From assembly GCA_946902985.2 (NCBI GenBank), contig OX336395.1, forward strand, positions 288,171,065-288,235,064: a stretch of 64,000 nucleotides of DNA. Direction: 5' to 3'. The notes under the pieces are model-generated. The model saw nothing but the letters and a program-made list of their open reading frames with translations, ran no database searches and was not told the DNA's origin. Origin of the DNA: Meconema thalassinum (Eukaryota > Arthropoda > Insecta > Orthoptera > Tettigoniidae). Position numbers and translations under genes: made by a program. Positions 53,501 to 64,000 of the stretch are shown piece after piece (position 1 is the first letter of the stretch; every line of letters begins with the position of its first letter).

Positions 53501-54977
53501 GACCGTCACGCTAACAGATAATAATAGCCACTCTACACTACAAGTTGACCCGCACGATCGTCACAACAACAGATAATAATCGCCACTCTACGCTACAAGT
53601 TGACCCGCACGACCGTCACGCTAACAGATAATAATCGCCACTCTACGCTACAAGTTGACCCGCACGATCGTCACAACAACAGATAATAATCGCCACTCTA
53701 CACTACAAGTTGACCCGCACGATCGTCACGCCAACAGATAATAATCGCCACTCTACGCTACAAGTTGACCCGCACGACCGTCACGCTAACAGATAATAAT
53801 CGCCACTCTACGCTACAAGTTGACCCGCACGATCGTCACGCCAACAGATAATATTTGCTACACTACGCTACAAGTTGACCCGCAAGATCGTCACGCCAAC
53901 AGATAATAATCGCCACTCTACGCTACAAGTTGACCCGCACGACCGTCACGCTAACAGATAATAATCGCCACTCTACGCTACAAGTTGACCCGCACGATCG
54001 TCACGCCAACAGATAATATTTGCTACACTACGCTACAAGTTGACCCGCAAGACCGTCACGCCAACAGATAATAATTGCCACTCTACGCTACAAGTTGACC
54101 CGCACGATCGTCACGCGAACAGATAATAATCGCCACTCTACGCTACAAGTTGACCCGCACGACCGTCACGCTAACAGATAATAATCGCCACTCTACGCTA
54201 CAAGTTGACCCGCACGATCGTCACGCCAACATATAATAATCGCCACTCTACACTACAAGTTGACCCGTACGACCGTCACGCCAAAGGATAATAATCGCCA
54301 CTCTACGCTACAAGTTGACCCGCACGACCGTCACGCCAACAGATAATAATCGCCACTCTACACTACAAGTTGACCCGCACGACCGTCACGCCAACAGATA
54401 ATATTTGCCACTCTACACTACAAGTTGACCCGTACGACCGTCACGCCAAAGGATAATAATCGCCACTCTACGCTACAAGTTGACCCGCACGACCGTCACG
54501 CCAACAGATAATAATCGCCACTCTACACTACAAGTTGACCCGCACGACCGTCACGCCAACTGATAATAATCGCCACTCTACACTACAAGTTGACCCGCAC
54601 GACCGTCACGCCAACAGATAATATTTGCCACTCTACACTACAAGTTGACCCGCACGACCGTCACGCCAACAGATAATAATTGCCACTCTACACTACAAGT
54701 TGACCCACACGACTGTCACGCCAACAGATAATAATTGCCACTCTACACTACAAGTTGACCCGTACGACCATCACGCCAACAGATAATAATCGCCACTCTA
54801 CACTACAAGTTGACCCGCTCGACCGTCACGCCAATAGATAATAATCGCCACTCTACACTACAAGTTGACCCGTACGACCGCCACGCCAACAGATAATAAT
54901 CGCCACTCTACACTACAAGTTGACCCACATGACCATCACGCCAACAGATAATAATTACCACTCTGCGCTACAAGTTG
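47541..54977 (+). repeat. 55 bp satellite array, about 135 head-to-tail copies
   Basis: A 7.4 kb uninterrupted array with exact 55 bp period (for example units at 47651, 47706 and 47761). Each unit contains TACAAGTTGACCCGCACGA, then CGTCACGC, then GATAATAATCGCCACTC. Left of about 50.7 kb most units carry CGCGAGCGG. To the right most carry CGCCAACAG or CGCTAACAG. The first and last units are diverged, as at edges of homogenised arrays. There is no long reading frame: 55 is not a multiple of three and the unit holds stops. It is too regular and spacer-free to be CRISPR-like. Confidence 0.98.
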
Positions 54978-55394
54978 GCAGTCGCTGTCTGGCAGCTTTC
55001 ACGCTCACTTGCCACACGGCCATTTTATTATTAATATTTTTAATATTATTGCATTCCGGAGCACCCGATCTGACCTGTGCTGCGCGCCTAAGGTAGAGCG
55101 ATCTCTCCCAAACGCTGACGTCATCATCGTGTGACCTAACACGGCTAACCAGCGAAACCTCCGTCAGACATATTGATTCGTCATCAGGTACGGATGGTGG
55201 GAAATGGTAATAAAAGAGTAACCGTGGGCATATCGTGGAAAATAGTTGACGAAGCGATTGATAGCATGGGAAATGAATTCATCAGTGGCATAAGGACGAG
55301 TTGAAACTGTGGGTGCATAATTTCACAATTAAATTCAATATGGTGAGCCAGGCGGATGAATTTTAATATTTCACGTGCAATTTCGTCAAATCTT
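54978..55394. other. Right flank of the satellite
   Basis: GC-moderate sequence without a gene. A TTATTATTAATATTTTTAAT tract lies at about 55024. Confidence 0.4.

Positions 55395-55468
<74 letters not shown>
55395..55468 (+). repeat. (AAT)n microsatellite
   Basis: About 24 uninterrupted AAT repeats, ending about 20 bases before the LINE homology begins. Read in frame, it produces a spurious poly-Asn peptide fused to the reverse transcriptase. Confidence 0.95.
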
Positions 55469-55486
55469 GAATAACAATAATAACGA

Positions 55487-56880
55487 AAGGACGCAAAAAC
55501 AATTGGAACCCAAATTAGCTGAATATCAAGCAGGATTCAGACCAAACAGGTCATGCCCAGAACAAATTTTTAATCTCAAAACCATACTCAAAATGCGAGC
55601 CCTCAGACAAGAACCCATAGTATGTACATTTGTAGACTTCAAAAAAAGCCTACGATTCAATAGATAGGACATCACTATTCTAAGTTCTAGAAAAAAAAGG
55701 GACTAGATCCTACAACCCGAGAACTCACAGAACAAACAATAACTGACACAAAGTCTAAGGTTAAATTTATGGGGATAATCTCAGAACCATTCTACATTCA
55801 AACAGGTGTGCGACAGAGTGATGGACTCTCTCCTGTTCTGTTCAAAGTCGTGCTAGACAAGGTTATGGAAGAATAGGAGAAGGAACTCAAGGAATGTGAA
55901 TTTTGGAAGCCAATCCGACTGGGCTTTCTCAAAAACAACCTCAACATACCATACCTCGCATTTGCGTATGATCTGGTGAAACTAACCAAAGATGAGGAGA
56001 CTGCTGTCAAACAGCCAGAGATACTTAAAGAAAGTGAAAAAAAGGTGTGACTACAGATCTCGTTTGAGAAAACGAAATTCTTCTGTTAAAAGACAGATAT
56101 CACGAGCCCGAAAACAAAATATGGTAAAATCGAAAGGGTACCGCACTTTAAATATCTCAGAAAATATATCGAACCGACAGGCCTTGAAAAAATCTCGCAA
56201 CAAAATCGTCTCCAAAAAGTCAAAAAAGCATTAGGGTTAGTCCAAAACATCTACAACAAAAAATCTTTGTCAAAATACACAAAAATTCGGCACTACAACA
56301 CAGTCATAAAACCAACAGTCCTTTACGCAAGCGAAACTCGGACACTTAACAGTAAAGATGAACTTGAAGACATCAAAAAGGAAGAGAGGTAGATTAGGAA
56401 AATTTTAGGAGCAAGATATACGCAAGATGGTTACAGACTACCATCAATAAAAACAACAGAAAAGTATTCGAACATCGAGATTGACATAAAAAAGACGAAT
56501 ATATTGCTTTGGACATCCCACTAGACTACCAGAAAATCGATTGACGAAAAGGATAATAGATTATTTGACCACACTCAAGAACTCAACACCTTGGTTAGAG
56601 GAACTTCGAAAGGACCTCAAAAACGCAAACATAAGTTCATCTGGCATTTTAGAAAGGGACACCTTCCGGCACAAAGTTAAAAAAATAGGAAGTTATATCA
56701 GAGCAACCACAACAACAAAAAAGTACAATCAAAGTAGTCGAAACAACGCAAAACAAGCCTTCTCAGAAAGAATGAAATTCTATTGGAACAACAAGAGGAA
56801 CCAAAAGAAAAGTTGATTGAGTCATTTGCTTAACGTCTTCTATGTATTGGGAGAATTCGCTTCAAATAAATAAATACATG
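55487..56880 (+). pseudogene. LINE reverse transcriptase pseudogene A
   Basis: Homology starts with LAEYQAGFRPNRSCPEQIFN and IVCTFVDFKK, the first catalytic-aspartate block, then breaks. In later frames it has TGVRQSDGLSPVLF (normally RQGDGLSP) and LAFAYDLVKL, where the catalytic FADD has become FAYD. Downstream blocks (FKYLRKYIEPTG, KIRHYNTVIKPTVLYASETR, RKILGARYTQDGYRL) continue to about 56500. An AAATAAATAAATA tail closes it at about 56880. Stops and shifts are numerous. The clade is unresolved between RTE-like and Jockey-like groups. Confidence 0.87.
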
Positions 56881-57219
56881 GTGTGAAGGAAGATTGCATC
56901 CGTTAAACCAACTGACCAGCTCGATAACTGAAGAAGACGAGGATTTTAAACCCAATTGAAGCATCTGGGTGGAAAATTGTATAGAACCTTATTAAAATTT
57001 CTCATACTTAAGATAGCCTATAACAAATCCGGTTTTCATACTTTTGATTTTGCAAATGAGTAACTGGAACATGATTTATGATGATTCATGGGAATTAAAA
57101 TAGATAAATATGAGTGTAATCAGTGAGTTGTACTGATCAGATTAAGATTGACAACATTAGGAATGTATAATATATATCTACATTAAGAATGAATATTAGG
57201 TACGGTTTGAAAGAAATAT
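56881..57219. other. AT-rich spacer between two LINE copies
   Basis: No gene or repeat recognised. Confidence 0.5.
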
Positions 57220-58470
57220 TTGGTGATTAATGAATGAAATCAGGAAAAAAATATCTGAGTTTAATGAAGGAGAGACAGAAGGAATCATTTAAATGCTTAC
57301 TTAATTATGAGCTTTGTTGGACATATCACAACAATAGCCGGTTTCTATTATTTGGATTAAATGAACTTGTGATGGATTTAAATCACATGGACTCAGATGG
57401 AAAACCTCTAACAGATAGGGAAGGAAAGGTGGAGAGATGGAAAGCTTACGTAGAGTGTTTGTATAAGGGAAAGGATATTGAGAATCATGTAATGGAAAGG
57501 GAAGAGAAAATTGATGAGGATGAGAAAGGAGATTTAATATTGAGATCTGAATGTTACAGAGCATTGGAAGACTTAAGCAGGAACAAAGCGCCAGGCATAG
57601 ATGATATACCGATTGAGTTGCTAAGCTGCATATGCGATGAAGGTCTGACAAGGTTATTTCACTTGGTGTGTAGGATTTATGAGACAGGTGAGGTACCCTC
57701 TGATTTCAAGAAGAATGTTATTATCCCTATACGGAAGAAAACAGGAGCTGACAGATGTGAATATTACCGTACCATCAGCTTGATCCTGACTAGAATAATT
57801 TACAAGAGGATGGAAAGGCAGATAGAAGGAAAGTTGGGTGACGACCGGTTTGGGTTCAGGAGAAACGTAGGAACAAGGGAAGCTATACTAAGTCTTAGGC
57901 TGATTTTGGAAGTAAGAATAAGGAAGGATAAGAGAACGCTCATATCATTTGTAGACTTAAAGGTTGATTGGAGTAATTGTTTGATATTTTGAAGACGACT
58001 GGAATAAAGTACAGGGATAGGAGGGTGCTCTACAATGCATACAGAAACCCGACAGCAGTTATTCGAGCCGAAGGACATGAGAGAGAAGCTGGTAATCAGA
58101 AAGGTGTAAGGCAAGGCCGCAACTTATCGCCAATACTTTTCAATCTATACTTTGAACAAGCAATGAAAGAAATTGGAGAAAAATTCACAGTAGGAGTAAA
58201 GATTCAAGGATAAATAATTTCAACTCTGGGATTTACTGATCACATCGTCATCTTAGCCGACACACCAGAGGAGTTGTATGAGTTTTTAAATGGTATGGAT
58301 TCTGCCTTGAGGAGAGAATCCATGATGAAAATGAATAAAGTAAAACAAAAATATTGGAATGCAGTCGAAATAAATCAGAAACCCCTATGGATGTCGAATT
58401 GGCAGGTGACTTCCGTTACTTGGGAAGCAAAATAACCACTGATGGGCGAAGCAAAGAGGATATAAGAAAT
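57220..58470 (+). pseudogene. LINE reverse transcriptase pseudogene B
   Basis: A different LINE family from A. The linker before the reverse transcriptase is readable (DREGKVERWKAYVECLY), then NKAPGIDDIPIELL, VIIPIRKKTGADRCEYYRTI and FGFRRNVGTREAILSLRLIL, then LISFVDLKV with the segment after the first catalytic aspartate deleted and the frame shifted at about 57960. In the next frame come DILKTTGIKYRDRRVLYNAY, KGVRQGRNLSPILFNLYFEQ and, past a stop at 58211-58213, GFTDHIVILAD in place of FADD. Traces continue to DFRYLGSKITTDGRS at about 58445. Dead copy, clade unresolved. Confidence 0.88.
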
Positions 58471-58900
58471 TCCTCTCGGCACGGCGGAAGGCGGAGGTAG
58501 ATTTCTCCGGGAAAACTAGGGGAAAGGCGAAAATAGGCAGAACATGCAGGTTTTCGTAGAATGATCAGACTCATTTATTGCGAGAAAGTATCTTACAATA
58601 TGGGAGATCAATTAACTTTGTTATTCGTCTTTTTACGCATATTTTAAACATTCTATTGTCTTATTGGGACGGTAACCTTCTCGTCATTTGGGGTCCATAT
58701 TTATACTTGTGGTCACACTGTCCTTATGCAAGGTTCCGACACTGATTGTAACTATCTAACGGTCTGTTACTTCTTCACGCAAAATTTTATCTCGCGCAGA
58801 GATTATGGTTGGTTCCTCAGTTAAGGTGCTGCGACAACGCGGTCATGTAGCCCCGTTTACTTTGGGTGTGTGTAGAATCTGTCTGATAAACGGTGTTAAT
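58471..58900. other. Intergenic, probably part of a retroposon body
   Basis: LINE homology stops abruptly at about 58470. No gene. It may be the distal body of the antisense SINE-like element to the right. Confidence 0.35.
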
Positions 58901-59235
58901 TGTGAATGCAGTATTAGTCCGTAATTCAGTTAAGCACAACATACGGTCAATTTCAAGTAGTAGTTCCTAATTTTGCTACCAAACACTACCATCAACAACA
59001 TCTAGCAGTGAACTTGGCTACTAGATGCCACCGCAACCAGCAACTCGCAACGAACTTTGGAACTTCCCCTCCGAAGGAAAGCATACTGAGGGATTTTTAT
59101 CGCTCTTAGAAAATCCGACGACTTCGGCAGGCTTTGAACCCGCGACCTTGGGCATAGAAGTTCAGCATGCTACCAGTTACGTCACCGAAGCCGCTTCCCA
59201 CAGAGCCAGATGGAAAACTGAATGTGATCTCGTGC
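58901..59235 (-). mobile_element. tRNA-derived SINE, antisense
   Basis: On the minus strand from about 59210 the block reads GACGTAACTGGTAGCATGCT, an A-box-like head. It is followed by GGTCGCGGGTTCAAAGCC, a B-box-like stretch, then CCGAAGTCGTCGGATTTTCT. Further on, GCATCTAGTAGCCAAGTTCA and CTGCTAGATG form a small inverted repeat at 59003-59030. The tRNA-like head followed by a non-tRNA body is SINE architecture. I recall close relatives in arthropod genomes. Ends are approximate. Confidence 0.7.
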
Positions 59236-59240
59236 ACTGG

Positions 59241-59312
59241 TGTTGTCGTGGCAACGTCTGATGGCTCATCCCTCATCATTTTAGTAGTGTTGTCAAGGCA
59301 ACCTCTGATGGC
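59241..59312 (+). repeat. Short 47 bp direct duplication with hairpin
   Basis: TGTTGTCGTGGCAACGTCTG at 59241 and TGTTGTCAAGGCAACCTCTG at 59288 are related copies. Each contains a GTTG-x-x-x-x-CAAC hairpin. Confidence 0.7.
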
Positions 59313-59344
59313 ACTTGGCATTTCTTTCTAATTTCGAAATCATA

Positions 59345-59700
59345 TTGCTCATCCCTTGGCGTAATGGTGGATCATATCAAAAATTCCTTCAGTCAAAAGT
59401 TTTAGGTAATTATTACGGGAATATTGCCCATTTTGTACGGTTTTGATATTGTGCCTATTAAGAGAGATATGATTAATGTGTCCCGAAAAAAACACTTTTT
59501 CCCACCCCTTTGGTCAATGGTTGGTGCTATCAAAAAAATTCAAACATAAATTTTAGGGCCTCATCCGACACATGGTATGAACTTTGAATGGATTCAATAT
59601 TTTACATATTAAGAGAGTTATAGCGATATTTCACTTTTTAGAAAAAAAAAAGACCCCCATTTTCACCCCCTGCGACCGATTCTGCCCATTAACTAACTCG
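59345..59700 (+). repeat. Diverged repeat of about 155 bp, two to three units
   Basis: CCCTT(T)GG, GGTG(G)ATCATATCAAAAA or GTGCTATCAAAAAAATTC, TTTTAGG and TATTAAGAGAG recur about 155 bases apart (first at about 59355, second at about 59507). A third, weaker unit follows. Confidence 0.65.
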
Positions 59701-59788
59701 ACCGAGATTTTATAGGGATACATATTACGTGAAATATTCAAAGTGATTGGTACAAAATTACGGTAGTTATCGTGTCCACAAGAAAGTG

Positions 59789-59812
59789 ATATATATATAT
59801 ATATATATATAC
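59789..59812 (+). repeat. (AT)n microsatellite
   Basis: Twelve AT dinucleotides. Confidence 0.95.
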
Positions 59813-62800
59813 ATAAATTATGTATAAACTTGAACTGACGGTGGTTTTGGGGTCTCGGAGATGTGAAACGCGACAATATGTTGAACTTTTCCGGAAGTCA
59901 AAACATGGTACTGCACTCGAAATTATGAGCAGCCATGAAAAAGGAACCGACAGAGATTCGAACGGAGAGCCTGAGAAAAATATGCGTATAAAATATTTCG
60001 TGATCTCAGTTATTTTTAAGCACAGGAAGGTTTGATAATGTGTAAGGAAGAGATTTATAGAATTTTTGCCTGAAGTAAGATTGTTATTTAGAGAAGAAAT
60101 GGAAATTTTATAGTCTGGAATATTTTAACCAAGGGAGTGTGATTGGAATAGCGATCAGGAAAGTGCACTGTTTAGAGAAGTTGCGGGAGAGAAACCAGTT
60201 TTGGTTAGCGAGGCGACTTGGCAAGGATAATTGAAGGTCGGACACTCGCCAAGAGACCCCAGGAGGGGATAGCTCAAGAACATCAAGATTGATAACATGG
60301 AAGTAGCCAATCAGATTAAAGGAAGATTACGAGGGATTATATAATTATTAAAATTATTATTTTAAGATTATAACGGATTGGAGTATATCAAAAATACAAG
60401 GAAGGAAGAAGAATTTAATTGGCAAACCAGAAATTAAATTAGATGACTACGAGAGAAGATATGAGCAAATAAGTGAGTTTATGAACTAGTGAGAGGCTAG
60501 CATGGTAAATCTGAGAGGGAAAATGAACTCAGGAGGCTAGCGGCAGAGAAGGAACGAGGTTCTTATCATTCGAGTATTCCGAGAGGCAACACGTATAGAA
60601 AATCTCTCTACAATTAGTATGCAATGGCAACGAAGAAAAGCATTAGACTACAGAAGGAAGAACTACCTTGTTAATAAGGAACTACAAGAGTAGATGGATG
60701 AATATTGGAAAGAAGAAGACATTTAGAAAAGATTTATGGAATATATCTACAGAAAATTACAAGGTCGAATTAGAGAAGATATACTTTAGATATTCTACAA
60801 ATATTCACTATCCCACAACCGAAAGTTCAGCCCGACACACACGAGAACGCAGAAGAAAGTATTTTTACTACACTGCAATATTCTAGAAAAACATCTACAA
60901 GACATTTCTTAAGATGTATTCAAGATCAGGTCGGAGGGGAGAAACTATAGCTAACGACATTCACAATGAAGGGAGGTTAAATCTACAATAACTAAGTGAA
61001 ATCCAGCGATGATCAAAGCGATACAACAATGGAACATCACTGCAGTACAAACAGCAGTAAGCTGGGAAACCACAAACAAACTACTACAACGAGAAGAAAG
61101 TCACATGTGGAGGTGATTTCTCATCGTAAGCATATCACTATCTACAAACTAACATCAGGAATTTCAAGAGAGTGGCCGAATGAAGAAGGGTCATAAAAGA
61201 AGCGAATGCAGAAGCCAGATCGTAGATCGAGAAGAGAGATGATGCAGGCGCGAGCGAGGGTCATTGACAGGCAGCGCGGGGGAAGGCTGGTGCAGATCAG
61301 CTGGGAACCGGTCGAGCAGTCTCACCTGCAAGCAGGGCAGCCGGAACTCGGGGAATGACGGCAAGCGTTCATTGGCATGCGGGCGAACTCCCAGCGCACG
61401 TGGCAGAATTCCTCATCTGTTAAGGTCCACAGATTCTGTATCAAGCGTTCCAGACACAAGGTAGACCAGTGATTTGTATCAACTATGTAGCTAGTATTTG
61501 ATTATGGGTTATTCCAGTGTTTGACCAACATCTGACTATTTTATTCCTAGTTCATGTTATTATTGTTGCTATAAATTTTTGAAATTTTATTTAAGTCAAC
61601 GAATATCGTTTGAGGCGCATTTTTTCTAACGTTAATTGTTAATATTTTCACATTAACTATTTTTCACTTGTATAAGCTAACTTCTTTAGAACTTTTCATT
61701 TATTTAATTTACACCGGAGAGTGAAGTAATTTCGTTAATGTGGTGTAACAAGTTGTAATAAGTTGTAATATGTTGTAACAAGCGAAGCTTTGTCATGAAT
61801 GAAATGAGAAATACAGAAGGGATACTTTTATCCGGAATAAAGCAAATTCGTTAGATGAACGAAATATAATGTAAAAAGAAACGTTAACTATTGTCAGGAG
61901 TGTTCGACAATTGCGTTTGAGACACTCAAGTATAGGAAAAGAGAATATTGTGAACCCAGAATGTTATTATTACAGTATAAACAGTATGCGTATTTTTGAA
62001 GCATAGCTGATGAGCAGAAGAAGAGGTGTCATATTACAGATCAACCTATTGTCATATAGAAGTCTTGAGGGACCACAGTAAATATATTTCATATTAGATG
62101 AAATTAAGAACGTGAGGTAAAGTGTATTTTTATTGAGTAACGAACACGAGCAGACTTAATTCAGAAAGAAGCTATAAGTTGTAACAGAGGTGTATAATTA
62201 AAGTATTAGACGAAAGTATGACATATTTATGTGAGAAAGAATATAAAGAAGTACTACGAAAGTATCATTTGGTTGAATAAATAAGTAAAGAATAGCACGG
62301 AGTTGTATAATCGATAGAATGGATGTACGCGGAGGAGTTTGTATCTTGAAGGTATTACAGCAGTAATATTCAGTAGGTTTACTGATTCTCTTACATTGTC
62401 GAATGTATTTGGGATGGTTTAGAAGTTTGTGAACGTGCTAGATAAGAAAGGTTTGCGAAGATTTAATGTCGAAAGAAGTGTATTAGAGACACGTAAAAGT
62501 TATTCACAGAGTGTGAAGGTTAAAGAGATTACAGCGAGAAAATATGGAAATACAGTATGTCAACAAAGTAAGTTGGAAGTTGAATTTGTAAAGAATTGGA
62601 AGTGTGAATAGTGAAGATTCAATGCCACGCACACATATAGAGTTGTATGAAGCTTTCTGAAAGTCTTGCGTCGTAATTAAAAATATTATTACAGTTATTA
62701 AGTACACCGGAAATGTAAAAATGGAGTAGTAACGAACTCAACTGTTTTATAAACATATCCACCTGGATGTAACGATATAATTCATTAACAAACAGAAGTA

Positions 62801-63530
62801 TTGTGTCAGCTAAAGAGAAGAGAAGTGAAATGAACTTTGTATAAGTAAAGCAGGAGGAGAAAATCGTGCAGGTCGCGATGATGTATATAATTGACATTTG
62901 TAAATAATAATAATTTCATTAGTATTACCAAATATGACAAGTAGATTTGACGCAATAATGCGAAGTAAATAATGCCGATGTATTAGGTAGGGATAATTTT
63001 GTGAAATATAGTAGAATTAGAAGTATATTACTTTTGAGGAGAAACACAAGGTGTTTAAGAAAATGTATTTAATTTGATCAAATCTTTCTAAGAAAGATCA
63101 TTTATAATTAATATAAGTTTTGGTGCAGGAAGACTTAAGAAAGTCGTATCTATGTCCAGTGAGGAAATAATTTTCATTTTTAGTGTTTATTTCGTTTTGA
63201 TTTCTATTTTTTTATCTGATCAGGGAATTTATGTATTGCCCGTGCCTAATAAATTTGCAAGCACTTTTTAGTTCGCTTGCTCCGTTTTTTATAAGATCTG
63301 TTTTTCATTCAAGGTTGAATCACGATTCGATGCATGCAGTTTTTTCGACATAACTATACCTTATCCACCCCGAGAGCCGAGTTGCTCAGTGTGCTTTATT
63401 TTGTTCTTAGGCTGTTCTGTGTGCAACTAGTTAGTAGTATGGTTAGATATGTGTTATGTGAGTCAAGGGTTCCCTAGTCATCAGTCCGGTAGGAAATGTT
63501 GATTTCTTAGCTGGGTATTGACATCCCTAC
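59813..63530. other. Long AT-rich region without recognised genes
   Basis: All open frames are short and domain-free. About 61200-61460 is a GC-richer island with a 66-codon frame lacking an ATG start. About 61745-61785 has AAGTTGTAATAAGTTGTAAT-type short direct repeats. From 61480 to 63200 the sequence is AT-rich and purine-leaning. CCTAATAAATTTGCAAGCAC near 63246 could hold a polyadenylation signal. Confidence 0.4.
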
Positions 63531-64000
63531 GATCCTTTTTCCATCCGTGCGGATTCTGGACGTTGACTTTGAGGAATTCGGGCGCAGTACCCATTGCAAT
63601 AGTTGGCTTTCTAATGAAATCTACCTAAAAGTAGGTAAGCACAGGCAAGGAAAGCATTTCTACAGAAATGGAATCTGTTTAAATCGAACGAATATAGATT
63701 TATGTATTGTGCCCTTTTTGAGCAGGCACAAGGAATCGAATCCCGTACTATGTAATGATAAGAAAGAAATGTATTATTCTTAAAGGCTTCAGTTATAAGC
63801 CAGATGGGATTTCTAGAAGTTGAAACAGAACAGGCAATCTTGTGTGTAAGAATCAATCAGATGAATCATACGGTGACGACATCCGAACGCGTGCGAGGTG
63901 AGATCACACCCAAAGGTTTAGAAACGGAACGAACAGAGGAACTTTTTCAGTGACTAAGAGCTAGCAAATGAGCAAGGAAATCCCCTCTCAATGCTCACAC
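63531..64000. other. Right edge: shared 15 bp motif and a small hairpin
   Basis: ATTCGGGCGCAGTAC at 63576-63590 equals 19418-19432. A perfect 7 bp stem (TTGTGCC and GGCACAA) around an 11-base loop lies at 63707-63731 and is followed by GAATCGAATCCC, which resembles a B-box. Two overlapping 78-81 codon frames on opposite strands show no domain. Confidence 0.4.

Noticed and set aside
47541..54977. CRISPR-like array
   Set aside because: The 55 bp unit repeats in full, with no unique spacers, in a eukaryotic transposon-rich context. It is a satellite.
55356..55667. Poly-asparagine fusion protein
   Set aside because: The Asn run is the (AAT)n microsatellite read in frame with a truncated LINE reverse transcriptase. 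There is no sign that it is translated.
59090..59215. Functional tRNA gene on the minus strand
   Set aside because: tRNA-like promoter boxes only. It continues into a SINE body and has no closed cloverleaf that I can fold by eye.

Overview
This window is repeat-dominated eukaryotic DNA, and I see no confident single-copy host gene. It looks like an insect or other arthropod with a large genome. The evidence is BEL/Pao LTR retrotransposons, arthropod-style non-LTR retrotransposons, tRNA-derived SINEs and a CCTAA-rich tract matching the common insect telomere motif TTAGG. Several dispersed SINE-like fragments remind me of orthopteran or other polyneopteran genomes, but that is recollection and not a firm assignment.

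Layout. 1-942 is a 258-260 bp satellite (family A), cut at its right edge by a CR1/Jockey-type LINE remnant (943-1921). 1.9-5.7 kb is AT-rich repeat debris, a 198 bp near-palindromic foldback element (4751-4948) and a second repeat family (B, 5095-5610). 5789-13588 is BEL/Pao element 1: 1.27 kb LTRs about 95% identical by eye, a CAAAC target duplication, and a gag-pol wrecked by stops and frameshifts. 13.7-17 kb holds a decayed FLYWCH-type zinc-finger pseudogene on the minus strand, a GGGAGCAAA minisatellite, a CCTAA-rich tract, an antisense SINE, a 230 bp duplicated repeat (C), and family A again in the opposite orientation.

21412-32952 is BEL/Pao element 2. Its LTRs are unusually long (2.88 kb, about 98% identical), with an ACGTT target duplication, a tRNA-Phe-type primer site, and a gag-pol broken at only two points, each at a CCCCC run. 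A tRNA-derived SINE with a perfect 13 bp target duplication sits inside its 5' LTR. 33248-35516 is a DNA transposon with about 175 bp terminal inverted repeats, an 8 bp target duplication and a decayed transposase of uncertain superfamily. 35.5-47.5 kb is a patchwork of degenerate tandem repeats and SINE pieces, including an inverted copy of family B.

47541-54977 is the most striking feature: about 135 head-to-tail copies of a 55 bp, CpG-rich satellite. It has two sequence domains and visible higher-order duplications at exact multiples of 55 bp. To its right lie an (AAT) microsatellite, two dead LINE reverse transcriptase copies (55487-56880 and 57220-58470), an antisense tRNA-derived SINE, short diverged tandem repeats, and AT-rich sequence in which I recognise nothing.

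The genes do not form a host pathway. They belong to mobile elements: gag and pol for the BEL elements, reverse transcriptase for the LINEs and a transposase for the DNA transposon. Nesting and LTR divergence give a partial order: BEL element 1 is older than BEL element 2, which predates the SINE inside its LTR.
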